From: Burkholderiales bacterium
GTDB taxonomy: Bacteria > Pseudomonadota > Gammaproteobacteria > Burkholderiales > Burkholderiaceae_F
Reading direction: 5' to 3'
Length of the DNA: 9,908 nt
NCBI GenBank assembly: GCA_021298875.1
Contig: JAJTHJ010000067.1
Coordinates: forward strand, 1-9,908
Shown here: positions 1-5,718 of the stretch, piece by piece
How the letters are laid out: every line of letters begins with the position of its first letter
How positions within the stretch are numbered: position 1 is the first letter of the stretch
Program-made: the position numbers and the translations under genes
The notes under the pieces: model-generated
Seen by the model: only the letters and a program-made list of their open reading frames with translations
What the model was told of the DNA's origin: nothing
Database searches by the model: none

Positions 1-1
1 C

Positions 2-121
2 AAGGCCGCAGCCGCCGACGAGCCGGCGGCTGCCCGCGCCAAGGCTGCACCGCCCGAGTCGCCTGCACCAACCGCCGCGCCGAGCGCCGCGCCCCCTTCC
101 GTACCGAAGGAGAGCACGAAA
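2..121 (+). other. Ala/Pro-rich open frame running in from left edge
   Basis: This stretch is open in the frame of the gene that starts at 122 and reads as a low-complexity Ala/Pro/Lys-rich peptide (KAAADEP…ARAKAAPPESPAPT…SVPKESTK) with no stop before ATG 122. It could be a disordered N-terminal or linker part of a longer protein that continues into the next frame. It could instead be the end of an upstream gene: another forward frame stays open and ends in a TGA at 127-129, overlapping the ATG at 122. Disordered Ala/Pro/Lys tails are common in phasins and histone-like proteins, but nothing here identifies the protein. The strong ribosome-binding site inside the stretch (107-112) favours a separate start at 122. 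The window edge prevents a decision. Confidence 0.35.
107..112 (+). promoter_or_regulatory. Shine-Dalgarno AAGGAG for the gene at 122
   Basis: AAGGAG lies 9 nt before the ATG at 122, with a purine-rich flank (GAAGGAGAG). It is the best Shine-Dalgarno in the window and the main reason for choosing ATG 122 as start, although the frame is open further upstream to the edge. Confidence 0.7.
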
Positions 122-430
122 ATGGCTGACGAGACCCTTGCCGCCCCCGCCACCGACGCCCAGCGCCCGCAAGTGCGTGTGGCGGTTTCGCCCAGCCTGC
201 GCGAGAGCGTCGTTTACGCCGACGGCGTGCAGTCGCTGGCAATCCGCGGCGGCGTCGGGCACTTCGACCCGTAGCAGATTCTCGGTACCGACAAGGCAGG
301 CGAGCAGCGGATGATCACGCACCCGATGGTCGTGCCGATCGCCGCGTTGAACGAGATGCTGCAAATGCTGGCCGCCGCCGCCAATGCGACGCGCGAGCGC
401 GCGCAGCAGGGCGCCGAAGCGGCGAAGTAG
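122..430 (+). pseudogene. Unrecognised short gene split by in-frame TAG
   Basis: From ATG 122 the frame reads MADETLAAPATDAQRPQVRV… to …GVGHFDP, then TAG at 272-274. It continues without another stop as QILGTDKAGEQRMITHPMVV…ALNEMLQMLAAAA… to a second TAG at 428-430. Both halves have the same GC-rich codon use and read as one globular protein of about 102 codons: a strand-rich first half, then an Ala/Leu helix. The stop is one C-to-T change from CAG (Gln), which would give DPQQIL. I infer a recent nonsense mutation, a sequencing or assembly error, or readthrough. TAG is the normal stop of several neighbouring genes, so genome-wide recoding is unlikely. The family is not recognised. Length and layout loosely recall DUF3467 proteins, but that is too weak to name. 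The downstream half alone could start at ATG 311, with no good ribosome site seen. Confidence 0.55.
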
Positions 431-464
431 TCGACCCAGGCGCCCGCGGCGCTTCGCGCTTGGT

Positions 465-537
465 CGTCCCGAGCGCAGCGAGGGACGAGCGGCTTCACGG
501 CCCCAACAGCAGATCCCTCGCTGCACTCGGGATGACG
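465..537. repeat. REP-like inverted repeat between convergent genes
   Basis: The left arm (about 465-486) contains CCCGAGCGCAGCGAGGGA. The right arm (about 512-537) contains its near-perfect inverse TCCCTCGCTGCACTCGGG, with one mismatch in the 18-nt core and about 25 nt between the arms. The ends are CGTC and GACG. The motif resembles intergenic repeats of the form GTCATCCCGAG…AGCGAGGGAT that I recall from many proteobacterial genomes. It sits in the 139-nt gap between the plus-strand gene ending at 430 and the minus-strand gene ending at 570. A transcript from either side would form a strong hairpin, so it may act as a bidirectional terminator or mRNA stabiliser. There is no clear T-run, so intrinsic termination is not proven. 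Confidence 0.7.
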
Positions 538-569
538 GTTTCGCCCGCGCGCCGCGCCGGCTCGAAGCG

Positions 570-974
570 CTAAACGGGCATCGGCTGCCGGTCGCTCAGG
601 CGCAGCCAGCCGCGCGCGATGCGGTAGATCGCCCATAGGCCGAGCGCGATCAGGCCGACGATCCAGGTCGCCACGCCGACCACCACGACCAGCAGCACCG
701 CCGACACCACGGCCACCACGATCGTCCACAGCAGCGCGTACCAGAAGGTGCGGATCTGCCAGCTGAAGTGCGACTCCAGCCAGGTGCCGCGCGCGTCGCT
801 GCGCTTCACGTAGTTGACGATCACGGCGATGATCGACGGCCAGCCGAAGACGAAAGAGCCGATCACCGTGGCCGCGCCAAACGCGCCGATCACCAGGCTC
901 AGCGCGTGCAGCGCATAGACCAGCGTGACCGTGTTGCGAAGCGAGCGTTCGTTATCGGGCAGGGGGGTGGACAT
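570..974 (-). CDS. DUF4870-like small inner-membrane protein
   Basis: A 134-residue protein (MSTPLPDNERSLRN…) made mostly of membrane helices: roughly residues 16-42, 47-57 (a short hydrophobic stretch), 75-96 and 98-118. The features GWPSIIAVIVNYVKRSDA, ESHFSWQIRTFWYALLW and a C-terminal YRIARGWLRL…PMPV match the DUF4870-type family of small bacterial membrane proteins as I know it. No enzymatic residues are evident and the function is unknown. The ATG at 974 was chosen because GGAG lies 8 nt upstream and the protein then begins just before the family-like region. Upstream in-frame starts would add an Arg/Ala-rich stretch lying inside the aminotransferase gene. It follows the aminotransferase by 43 nt on the same strand, so co-transcription is plausible. 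It ends with TAG facing the repeat at 465-537. Confidence 0.8.
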   Translation of the reverse strand: MSTPLPDNERSLRNTVTLVYALHALSLVIGAFGAATVIGSFVFGWPSIIAVIVNYVKRSDARGTWLESHFSWQIRTFWYALLWTIVVAVVSAVLLVVVVGVATWIVGLIALGLWAIYRIARGWLRLSDRQPMPV

Positions 975-982
975 GTTCGGTA

Positions 983-986
983 CTCC
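983..986 (-). promoter_or_regulatory. Shine-Dalgarno GGAG for DUF4870-like gene
   Basis: On the minus strand CGGAGTACCGAACATG places GGAG 8 nt before the ATG at 974. This decides the start in favour of the 134-residue protein over longer in-frame alternatives. Confidence 0.6.
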
Positions 987-1017
987 GTGCGGCAAAGTGC
1001 CGCGAGCATAAGCGCAG

Positions 1018-2202
1018 CTACTGACGCTGCCGTTGCAAGTAGCCAGCCAGCCGCGCCGCACCGTCGGCCAGCCGCTGCGGCGTGGACGCAAAGCACCAGC
1101 GCAGCCAGCCTTCGCCCTCGGGGCCGAAGGCCACACCCGGCGCCAACCCCAAGCCCGCCTCGCGCACCAGCGCCTTGGCGCAGGCGAGGCTGTCGTCGCT
1201 CGCGCCGGCGATGCGCAAGAAGAGATACATCGCGCCGGCCGGCGGCGCGGCGATCACGCCGGGCAGATCGGCCAACTGCGCGAGCAGCGCCGCTCGCGCG
1301 GTGCGCAGCCGCGCCTGCACGTGCGCGACCCACGGCTCGCCCTGCTCCAGTGCCACCGCCGCCGCCTTCTGCACGAAAGGCGGCGCGCACGAGGTGTTGA
1401 ACTCGATCAGCTTGCCGATCTGCTCGATCAGCGGCGCCGGCGCAACCAGCCAACCCAGTCGCCAGCCGGTCATCGACCAGGCCTTGGAAAACGTGTTGGC
1501 GCTGACGACCCGGTCGTCGGCCTCCACCTGGCCGAGCACGCCGGGGGCCAGCCCGTCGGCGGTGTCGAAGGCGATGCGCTCGTAGGTATCGTCGCTGACG
1601 AGCCAGATGCCGTGCCGCCGGCAGTGCGCAAGCAGCGCGTCCCACTGCGGCTGCGGCATCGTCCAGCCGGTCGGGTTGTTGGGCGAGTTGACCAACACCA
1701 TCCGCGTCGCCGGCGTGGCGGCATCGAGCAACCGGTCCAAGTCGAGCGACCACGCGCCGTCGCAGTTGGACAACGGCACCCGCAGCACCTGCGCACCGAG
1801 AATCTCCGGGATCGCCGTCAGGTTCGGCCACACCGGAGTCACGACCGCCACCCGGTCGCCCGGCGACAGCAGCGCCTGCGCTGCCAGCATCAGTGCGTTG
1901 ACGCCGGCGCTGGTCACCGCGATCCGCTCCGGCCCGAGCGCCACGCGCGGCGCGCGGAGCCGGTTCAGGTACGCGGCCAGCGCCGCGCGCAGCTCGGCCA
2001 GCCCAAGGTTGTGCCCGTAGAAGCAGTCGCCGGCGGCGAGCGCCGCGATGGCTGCGTCGCGGATGAAGGCGGGGGTCGTCTCGTCGCCCTCGCCGAACCA
2101 GAACGGCAGCACGTCGCTGCGGCCGAGGCCGGCGTTGGCGACCTCGCGGATGCGCGAGGCGGGCAGGCGTTCGATGGCGGGGCGGGCGGAGGGGGAGAGC
2201 AT
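1018..2202 (-). CDS. Class I PLP-dependent aminotransferase
   Basis: A 394-residue enzyme, the normal length for fold-type I, class I/II aminotransferases (AspC/AlaT-like, pyridoxal 5'-phosphate dependent). It should transfer an amino group between an amino acid and a 2-oxo acid in the cytosol; the substrate cannot be read from the sequence. Visible family marks are FYGHNLGLAELRAALAAYL (about 61-79) in the N-terminal part, NSPNNPTG at 172-179 (cofactor-ring Asn), SDDTY at 203-207 (Asp204 to the pyridine nitrogen, Tyr207), the Schiff-base lysine K240 in NTFSKAWSMTGWRLGW, and the C-terminal carboxylate-binding arginine R368 in GWLRWCF. All catalytic residues are present. No Shine-Dalgarno is obvious before ATG 2202, but the N-terminus (…RIREVANAGLGRSDVLPFWFGEGDE) fits the family. 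It is followed 43 nt later by the DUF4870-like gene and preceded by the repeat at 2274-2346. Confidence 0.93.
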   Translation of the reverse strand: MLSPSARPAIERLPASRIREVANAGLGRSDVLPFWFGEGDETTPAFIRDAAIAALAAGDCFYGHNLGLAELRAALAAYLNRLRAPRVALGPERIAVTSAGVNALMLAAQALLSPGDRVAVVTPVWPNLTAIPEILGAQVLRVPLSNCDGAWSLDLDRLLDAATPATRMVLVNSPNNPTGWTMPQPQWDALLAHCRRHGIWLVSDDTYERIAFDTADGLAPGVLGQVEADDRVVSANTFSKAWSMTGWRLGWLVAPAPLIEQIGKLIEFNTSCAPPFVQKAAAVALEQGEPWVAHVQARLRTARAALLAQLADLPGVIAAPPAGAMYLFLRIAGASDDSLACAKALVREAGLGLAPGVAFGPEGEGWLRWCFASTPQRLADGAARLAGYLQRQRQ

Positions 2203-2273
2203 CGGCAGCGGGCGAGCAAAGCGCGCAGTCTAGGCCGGTGCCTCATTCCGTCTTCAGAAGAGTCGGCCAGTTT

Positions 2274-2346
2274 CGTCGTTCCCGCGGAAGCGGGAACCCA
2301 GCCGGTATTGCGCCGAAGCTGGATTCCCGCTTCCGCGGGAATGACG
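2274..2346. repeat. Nested inverted repeat, dRS3-like GTTCCC/ATTCCC element
   Basis: Two 29-nt arms, 2274-2302 and 2318-2346, are inverse complements at 27 of 29 positions, with a 15-nt spacer. Each arm is itself a palindrome: GTTCCC-N8-GGGAAC in the left and ATTCCC-N8-GGGAAT in the right. That is the layout of the neisserial dRS3 repeat (ATTCCC-N8-GGGAAT), and similar sequences are scattered in many beta- and gammaproteobacteria. The element fills much of the 180-nt gap between the hydrolase stop (2383) and the aminotransferase start (2202). On the minus-strand transcript it would fold just after the hydrolase gene, so it may end or protect that mRNA. The remainder of the gap shows nothing convincing. 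Confidence 0.85.
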
Positions 2347-2382
2347 AGCCGTTGCTGTCCGATTGAATTGGACTTGGAACGA

Positions 2383-3468
2383 CTACACCGGCCGCCGCTG
2401 CCCGTCGTCGTCGATGAAGAAGAGTTCCCACGCCGCGCCGCCGTTGCGGCACAGACCGAAGCGGAACGGCAGCCGCTCGCGCCCCGGATGGGCAAAGCGC
2501 AGGTCGGCGTACCAGACGCAAGTCGTCGCGCCGCGCTCGACCGCGTGCAGTGCCGGGTACTCGGCAAACCAGCGGTAGAACGCAAACTCCGGCTGCGCCC
2601 AGGCTTCGCGCGCGAGTGCGGCCTCGCCCTCGCCGCCGTGGCGCGGCACGCGCTGCCACTGGGCTTGCGCGAGCGGCATGTACGGCGCGGAAAAGCGCCG
2701 GATGAAGTTGTCCTCGGCGGTCGCCACCAGCGGTTCGCTGCGGCGCGTGTTGACGTGGGCCACGTGCCAGACCGTGCCATCGTCGACGAACACCGTCCAG
2801 TTGAAGGGCGAGGCCGGCCGCGGTGTGGCGGCCACCTGTTGCGCGGCGATACCGTTTCGCGCCGCGTAGTCGTGGGCGAAGGCGAGTGCTTCCGCTTGCC
2901 CCTGTACCGCCACGCCGACCCAGCCCGCAACCAGCAACAGCGACAGCGCCGCCGGCACGCGCGAGCGGCGCCACAGTGCGGAGCCGATCAGCCCGGCCAC
3001 CAGCAGCCCGCTGAACACGAGGTCGATGATGAACACCGCGCCCAGGCCGAAGCGCGCATCCGACAGCGGCGCCAGCAGCATCGTGCCGAAGGCGGTGATC
3101 CAGTCGCCGGCGATGTGGATGCCGATCGCCGCCGCCGACAACCACGCGTAGCGTCGCCAGGCCGCGCGCCGGCGGAAGATCAGCGCAAACAGCGCGCCCA
3201 GCGCCAACGCCCAGAACGGCAGCATCAGCAGCGAATGCGTGACGCCGCGGTGCCCGCGCAGGTAGGCGAGCTCCGACACGTAGCGCAGCACGAAGTCGGA
3301 GTCCGGGAAGGTCGCCGCGACCAGCCCCACCACCACCGCCTGCCACACCGGCACGCGCGGGCCGAACACGCGCTCGGCTCGCGGCGACAGTGGCGGCGGC
3401 GCATCCGGCGCGCGCGCCAGCACGCGCCCAAGCAGGGCGCCGGAGAGGACGTGGGTGAGCGTATCCAT
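2383..3468 (-). CDS. Membrane-bound metal-dependent hydrolase, YbcI/DUF457 family
   Basis: A 361-residue inner-membrane protein starting MDTLTHVLSGALLG, the hallmark N-terminus of the YbcI/YdjM (DUF457) 'inner membrane-associated metal-dependent hydrolase' family. Likely metal ligands are visible: H6, the FPDSDF motif with D56 and D58, HRGVTHS with H73 and H78, and H118 with D122 (HIAGDW). Membrane helices lie roughly at 79-98, 106-127, 141-164 and 171-189. The C-terminal part (about 220-361, many Trp/Phe, WTVFVDDGTVWHV) is soluble and probably faces the periplasm. The substrate is unknown; phospholipid or sugar-lipid hydrolysis has only been suggested for relatives. E. coli ydjM is LexA-regulated, but no LexA box was found here. 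The gene stands alone between the toxin gene and the repeat at 2274-2346. No clear Shine-Dalgarno precedes the ATG at 3468. Confidence 0.88.
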   Translation of the reverse strand: MDTLTHVLSGALLGRVLARAPDAPPPLSPRAERVFGPRVPVWQAVVVGLVAATFPDSDFVLRYVSELAYLRGHRGVTHSLLMLPFWALALGALFALIFRRRAAWRRYAWLSAAAIGIHIAGDWITAFGTMLLAPLSDARFGLGAVFIIDLVFSGLLVAGLIGSALWRRSRVPAALSLLLVAGWVGVAVQGQAEALAFAHDYAARNGIAAQQVAATPRPASPFNWTVFVDDGTVWHVAHVNTRRSEPLVATAEDNFIRRFSAPYMPLAQAQWQRVPRHGGEGEAALAREAWAQPEFAFYRWFAEYPALHAVERGATTCVWYADLRFAHPGRERLPFRFGLCRNGGAAWELFFIDDDGQRRPV

Positions 3469-3486
3469 CGGCCGGCCAAAGCACGC

Positions 3487-3519
3487 GATTGAACGCCAGC
3501 GCCGCGAGGGGCGTCAATC
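3487..3519. repeat. Small hairpin between toxin and hydrolase genes
   Basis: GATTG-A-ACGCC (3487-3497) can pair with GGCGTCAATC (3510-3519) over 10 bp with one bulged A and a 12-nt loop. It lies in the 78-nt gap after the PIN toxin stop and before the hydrolase start. There is no T-run on the minus strand, so it is at most a weak or Rho-assisted terminator. It could be chance in such GC-rich DNA. Confidence 0.35.
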
Positions 3520-3546
3520 CGGGTTTGCCGCCACGCCGCGGCGGAA

Positions 3547-3978
3547 TTACGCGGGCGGGTCGCCCGCCAGCAGCGCGCGCAGCATCTCGGCCGGAGTCGT
3601 CACACTGACGCCATGCACTTGCTTGCCAAACAGGCTGCCGAAGTGTTGCGCGTCGCCGGTGACAAGCCAGTCGCAGCGCGCGGCGATTGCGGCAGCCAGG
3701 ATCGGGGCGTCCTTGGCAGGCAGCATCGACGCCGCGGCCACCTCGTTCGGCCCACCCTCGCGGACGATCTCGACCTGCGCGAGCAGGGTATCCAGGTCGG
3801 CCAGTGCGGCGGGCCGCTTGGCGGCGAGGTTGCGGTGTGCTTCTTCCTGCGCAAAGCGCGAAGCGACGAGCCGCATGCGCCCGGCTGCGGCCAGTTCGAA
3901 AAGCACGCGCAAGCGGCTGTCGCCGCGGTAAGCGGCGCTGAACAGGATGTTCGCGTCGAGGAATACCCGCGGCGTCAT
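3547..3978 (-). CDS. PIN-domain toxin (putative RNase of a TA module)
   Basis: A 143-residue PIN-domain protein, expected to be an Mg/Mn-dependent endoribonuclease that inhibits growth when freed from its antitoxin. The acidic active-site pattern is visible: D8 in VFLDANILFSA, E45/E46 in FAQEEAHRN, D90 in LPAKDAPILAAAI, and D109 in WLVTGDAQHFG (with D103 nearby). All four conserved acidic positions are present, so the nuclease should be competent. Its ATG overlaps the stop of the antitoxin gene by four bases (ATGA, 3975-3978). That indicates translational coupling and explains the lack of its own Shine-Dalgarno. It ends with TAA, the only TAA stop among the genes here. The pairing with an AbrB-type antitoxin supports a toxin role over a housekeeping nuclease, but cleavage specificity cannot be read from the sequence. 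Confidence 0.87.
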   Translation of the reverse strand: MTPRVFLDANILFSAAYRGDSRLRVLFELAAAGRMRLVASRFAQEEAHRNLAAKRPAALADLDTLLAQVEIVREGGPNEVAAASMLPAKDAPILAAAIAARCDWLVTGDAQHFGSLFGKQVHGVSVTTPAEMLRALLAGDPPA

Positions 3979-4235
3979 CGCCGCCGCGCCGGCCGTCGGG
4001 CCAGCTTGCGGGCGGCCGCGTACAGGTCGTCGGGGATGGCCGCGGTGCGCTCGAACCCCGCGATGCGCTCGTCCGAGTACATCTCCACCGGCAGCACGGC
4101 CACCGGGCGCAGCACGATGGCCCCGTCGGGCAGCGTTTCGACCGACAGCGGCACCTCCGGCGCCCAGCCGGCGCGGTCGAGCGCGGCGCGCGGGATCGTC
4201 AGTTGGCCTTTGCGGCCGAGGCGGGCGAGTTCCAT
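3975..4235 (-). CDS. AbrB/SpoVT-type antitoxin
   Basis: An 86-residue protein with an N-terminal SpoVT-AbrB swapped-hairpin DNA-binding domain: LGRKGQLTIPRAALDRAGW (6-24), then PLSVETLPDGAIVLRPV (29-45). The C-terminal part (about 50-86, DERIAGFERTAAIPDD…ARKLARRPARRR) is the likely toxin-neutralising segment and ends in a basic tail. In such modules the antitoxin blocks the PIN active site and, alone or with toxin, represses its own promoter. The ATG at 4235 was chosen because the AbrB domain begins directly after it; the frame stays open upstream into the palindrome, and starts there would add non-family sequence. No good Shine-Dalgarno is visible. The stop TGA overlaps the toxin ATG. The gene starts about 70 nt after gspF on the same strand. 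Confidence 0.87.
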   Translation of the reverse strand: MELARLGRKGQLTIPRAALDRAGWAPEVPLSVETLPDGAIVLRPVAVLPVEMYSDERIAGFERTAAIPDDLYAAARKLARRPARRR

Positions 4236-4267
4236 GGCGGTGGCGGTTGCAGCGGTGCTATGCCGCG

Positions 4268-4273
4268 ATTGTA
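4268..4273 (-). promoter_or_regulatory. Candidate -10 box (TACAAT) of the TA module
   Basis: Read on the minus strand, TACAAT lies 32 nt before the antitoxin ATG and directly abuts the palindrome at 4274-4299. It matches the sigma-70 -10 consensus at five of six positions. No convincing -35 is found at 16-18 nt, where the palindrome lies. A start about 7 nt downstream would give a leader of roughly 25 nt. Confidence 0.4.
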
Positions 4274-4299
4274 CGGAATGCCGGCGCGCCGGCATTCCG
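4274..4299. promoter_or_regulatory. 26-bp perfect palindrome, candidate TA operator
   Basis: Bases 4274-4299 are a perfect 26-bp palindrome with half-site CGGAATGCCGGCG. It lies 7 nt after the gspF stop, overlaps the spacer/-35 area of the candidate TA promoter and is about 38 nt upstream of the antitoxin ATG. AbrB-type antitoxins commonly bind palindromes over their own promoter, so an autorepression operator is the best reading. As RNA it could form a hairpin after gspF, but no T-run follows on the minus strand and a perfect palindrome leaves no natural loop, so an intrinsic terminator is less likely. Confidence 0.6.
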
Positions 4300-4306
4300 G
4301 CTTGGC

Positions 4307-5545
4307 CTACCGCACCAGCGTATTGATCTCGATGATCGGCAGCAGCACCGCCAGCACGATGGTCATCACGATCAGGCCCATGCCGACGATCAGCGCGGGC
4401 TCCAGCAGCGAGGTGAAAAAGAGCGCCCGCCGCTCCGCCTCGCGGCTGTGGATGTCGGCGGCGCGGGTGAGCATCTCGGGTAGCCGCCCGGTGGCCTCGC
4501 CGCTGCCGATCATGTGGATCAGCACCGGCGGGAAGAGCTTCACCCCGCCGGCCTTGCGGTCGCGGTCGGCGTCCACGCGCAGCGCGCGCGCGAGCGAGTA
4601 GCCCTCGCGCACGCGCGCGGTGGCCTCGATCACGCGTTCGCGCAGCGCCAGGTTGGTCAGCGTCTCGCCGGCGGCTTGCAGCGCGCGCAGCATCGGTACG
4701 CCCGAGCCGACCAGGATCGCCAGCGTGCTGGCAAAGCGCGCGGTGTTGACCGAGCGCGACAGCACGCCCACCACCGGCAGCGTCAGCAGGCGCGTGTCCC
4801 AGCGCAGGCGGATCGCCTGTACGCGCAGAGCGCGCCGCGCGGCAAAGCCCGCCGCCACCGCGAGCAGCAGCACGAGCCAGCCCCACTCGCGCGCAAAGTT
4901 GCTGGCGGCGATCATCGCGCGCGTGAGCCAGGGCAGCGCCTGCTTGGTGTTGGCAAACACCTGCACGATCTGCGGCACCACGTAGGTGAGCAGGCCGATC
5001 ACCACCACCAGCGCGACGACGGTGATCGCCGCCGGGTAAACGAAGGCGAGCACGATCTTCTGCGCCAGCTTGGCGCGCTCTTCGATGTAGTCGGCGAGGC
5101 TCGTCAACACGCCGCCCAGCTTGCCGGACTCTTCGCCGGCGCCGATCACCGCGCGGTACATCTCGGGAAACTGGCCGCGCTGCCGCCCGAGTGCGGCCGA
5201 CAGGCTGGAGCCGGCCAGCACCTCGGCGCGCACCGCAGCCATCAAGTCGCGCACGGCGGGCTTTTCGGTCTGCTCGACCATCACGTTCAGCGCATCGGCC
5301 ACCGGCAGTTGCGCGGACAGCAGCGAGGCCAGTTGGCGCGTGAGCACCGCCAGCTCGGTTTGCGACAGCCGGCGGCCGAAGCCGCGCCCGCCCTGCGCGG
5401 ACTCGTCGAGCACCGGTTCGACCTGCAAGGGCACCAGATCGCGCCCGCGCAGCAGTTGCCGCGCGGCGCGCGCGCTGTCGGCCTCCAGCACGCCGGTCTG
5501 CTCTTTGCCGGCGGCGTCGGCGGCGGAGTATCTGAAGGCTGTCAC
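4307..5545 (-). CDS. gspF: Type II secretion inner-membrane platform protein GspF
   Basis: A 412-residue polytopic protein at the core of the T2SS inner-membrane platform, which couples the GspE ATPase to pseudopilus assembly. It starts MTAFRYSAADAAGKEQTGVLEA, the typical GspF N-terminus, from a GTG codon; no ATG or good Shine-Dalgarno is nearby. It has the two repeated T2SSF domains: the first about 63-190 with FPEMYRAVIGAGEESGKL (126-143), the second about 268-395 with FPPVLIHMIGSGEATGRL (338-355). Membrane helices lie at about 166-190, 222-236 and 378-403. Between the second domain's first helices and LFPP sits a charged insert (about 323-336, VDADRDRKAGGVK) longer than in many relatives. 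It is the last secretion gene of the block; the TA module follows immediately. Confidence 0.96.
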   Translation of the reverse strand: MTAFRYSAADAAGKEQTGVLEADSARAARQLLRGRDLVPLQVEPVLDESAQGGRGFGRRLSQTELAVLTRQLASLLSAQLPVADALNVMVEQTEKPAVRDLMAAVRAEVLAGSSLSAALGRQRGQFPEMYRAVIGAGEESGKLGGVLTSLADYIEERAKLAQKIVLAFVYPAAITVVALVVVIGLLTYVVPQIVQVFANTKQALPWLTRAMIAASNFAREWGWLVLLLAVAAGFAARRALRVQAIRLRWDTRLLTLPVVGVLSRSVNTARFASTLAILVGSGVPMLRALQAAGETLTNLALRERVIEATARVREGYSLARALRVDADRDRKAGGVKLFPPVLIHMIGSGEATGRLPEMLTRAADIHSREAERRALFFTSLLEPALIVGMGLIVMTIVLAVLLPIIEINTLVR

Positions 5546-5593
5546 GTCGCGGCCAGACGAGCGATGGGGGACGCCCTGCCGGTGCGCGGTGAC

Positions 5594-5718
5594 GGCCGCT
5601 GCGCGGCCTGTGACGCGGCCTGCGGACGCTGTGAAAATGAAGGCCGCGACGCGTTGCAGCAGGCGCGGAGCGCCTTCACAGCCGCCAACGGCGGCGTCAC
5701 CTTCATTTTCACGCCGTC
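5594..5718 (-). other. Structured gspE-gspF interval with multiple inverted repeats
   Basis: The 171 nt between gspE and gspF hold several inverted repeats. The outer one pairs 5625-5643 with 5700-5718 (17 of 19 positions; core GTGAAAATGAAGG / CCTTCATTTTCAC is perfect over 13 nt), and its right arm overlaps the gspE stop codon. Inside it are two perfect small hairpins, 5662-5674 (GGCGC-GGA-GCGCC) and 5681-5695 (GCCGCC-AAC-GGCGGC). A third, 5594-5608 (GGCCGC-TGC-GCGGCC), lies just outside, towards gspF. Together they predict a branched RNA fold between the two cistrons. The interval is open in the gspF frame, but its translation resembles no GspF N-terminus. It may be an intercistronic stability or attenuation element, or a small inserted repeat element. 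Confidence 0.6.

Noticed and set aside
122..430. Assignment of the amber-split gene to DUF3467
   Set aside because: Size and strand-then-helix layout are loosely similar, but no diagnostic residues could be matched confidently.
214..729. Minus-strand frame through the convergent gap
   Set aside because: It runs through the inverted repeat at 465-537 and out of frame into the DUF4870-like gene; the product is low-complexity.
2227..2232. TAGACT as -10 box for the aminotransferase on the minus strand
   Set aside because: Only four of six positions match and no convincing -35 lies at 16-18 nt, so it is not reported as a promoter.
1033..3492. Plus-strand open frame of over 800 codons antisense to aminotransferase and hydrolase
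   Set aside because: It spans two well-recognised minus-strand genes and the repeat between them, and reads as Arg/Gln/His-rich sequence without domains. This is the usual antisense artefact of GC-rich coding DNA.
4274..4299. Intrinsic terminator for gspF
   Set aside because: The palindrome is strong, but no T-run follows on the minus strand (TACAATCGCGG follows) and it has no natural loop. An operator fits better.
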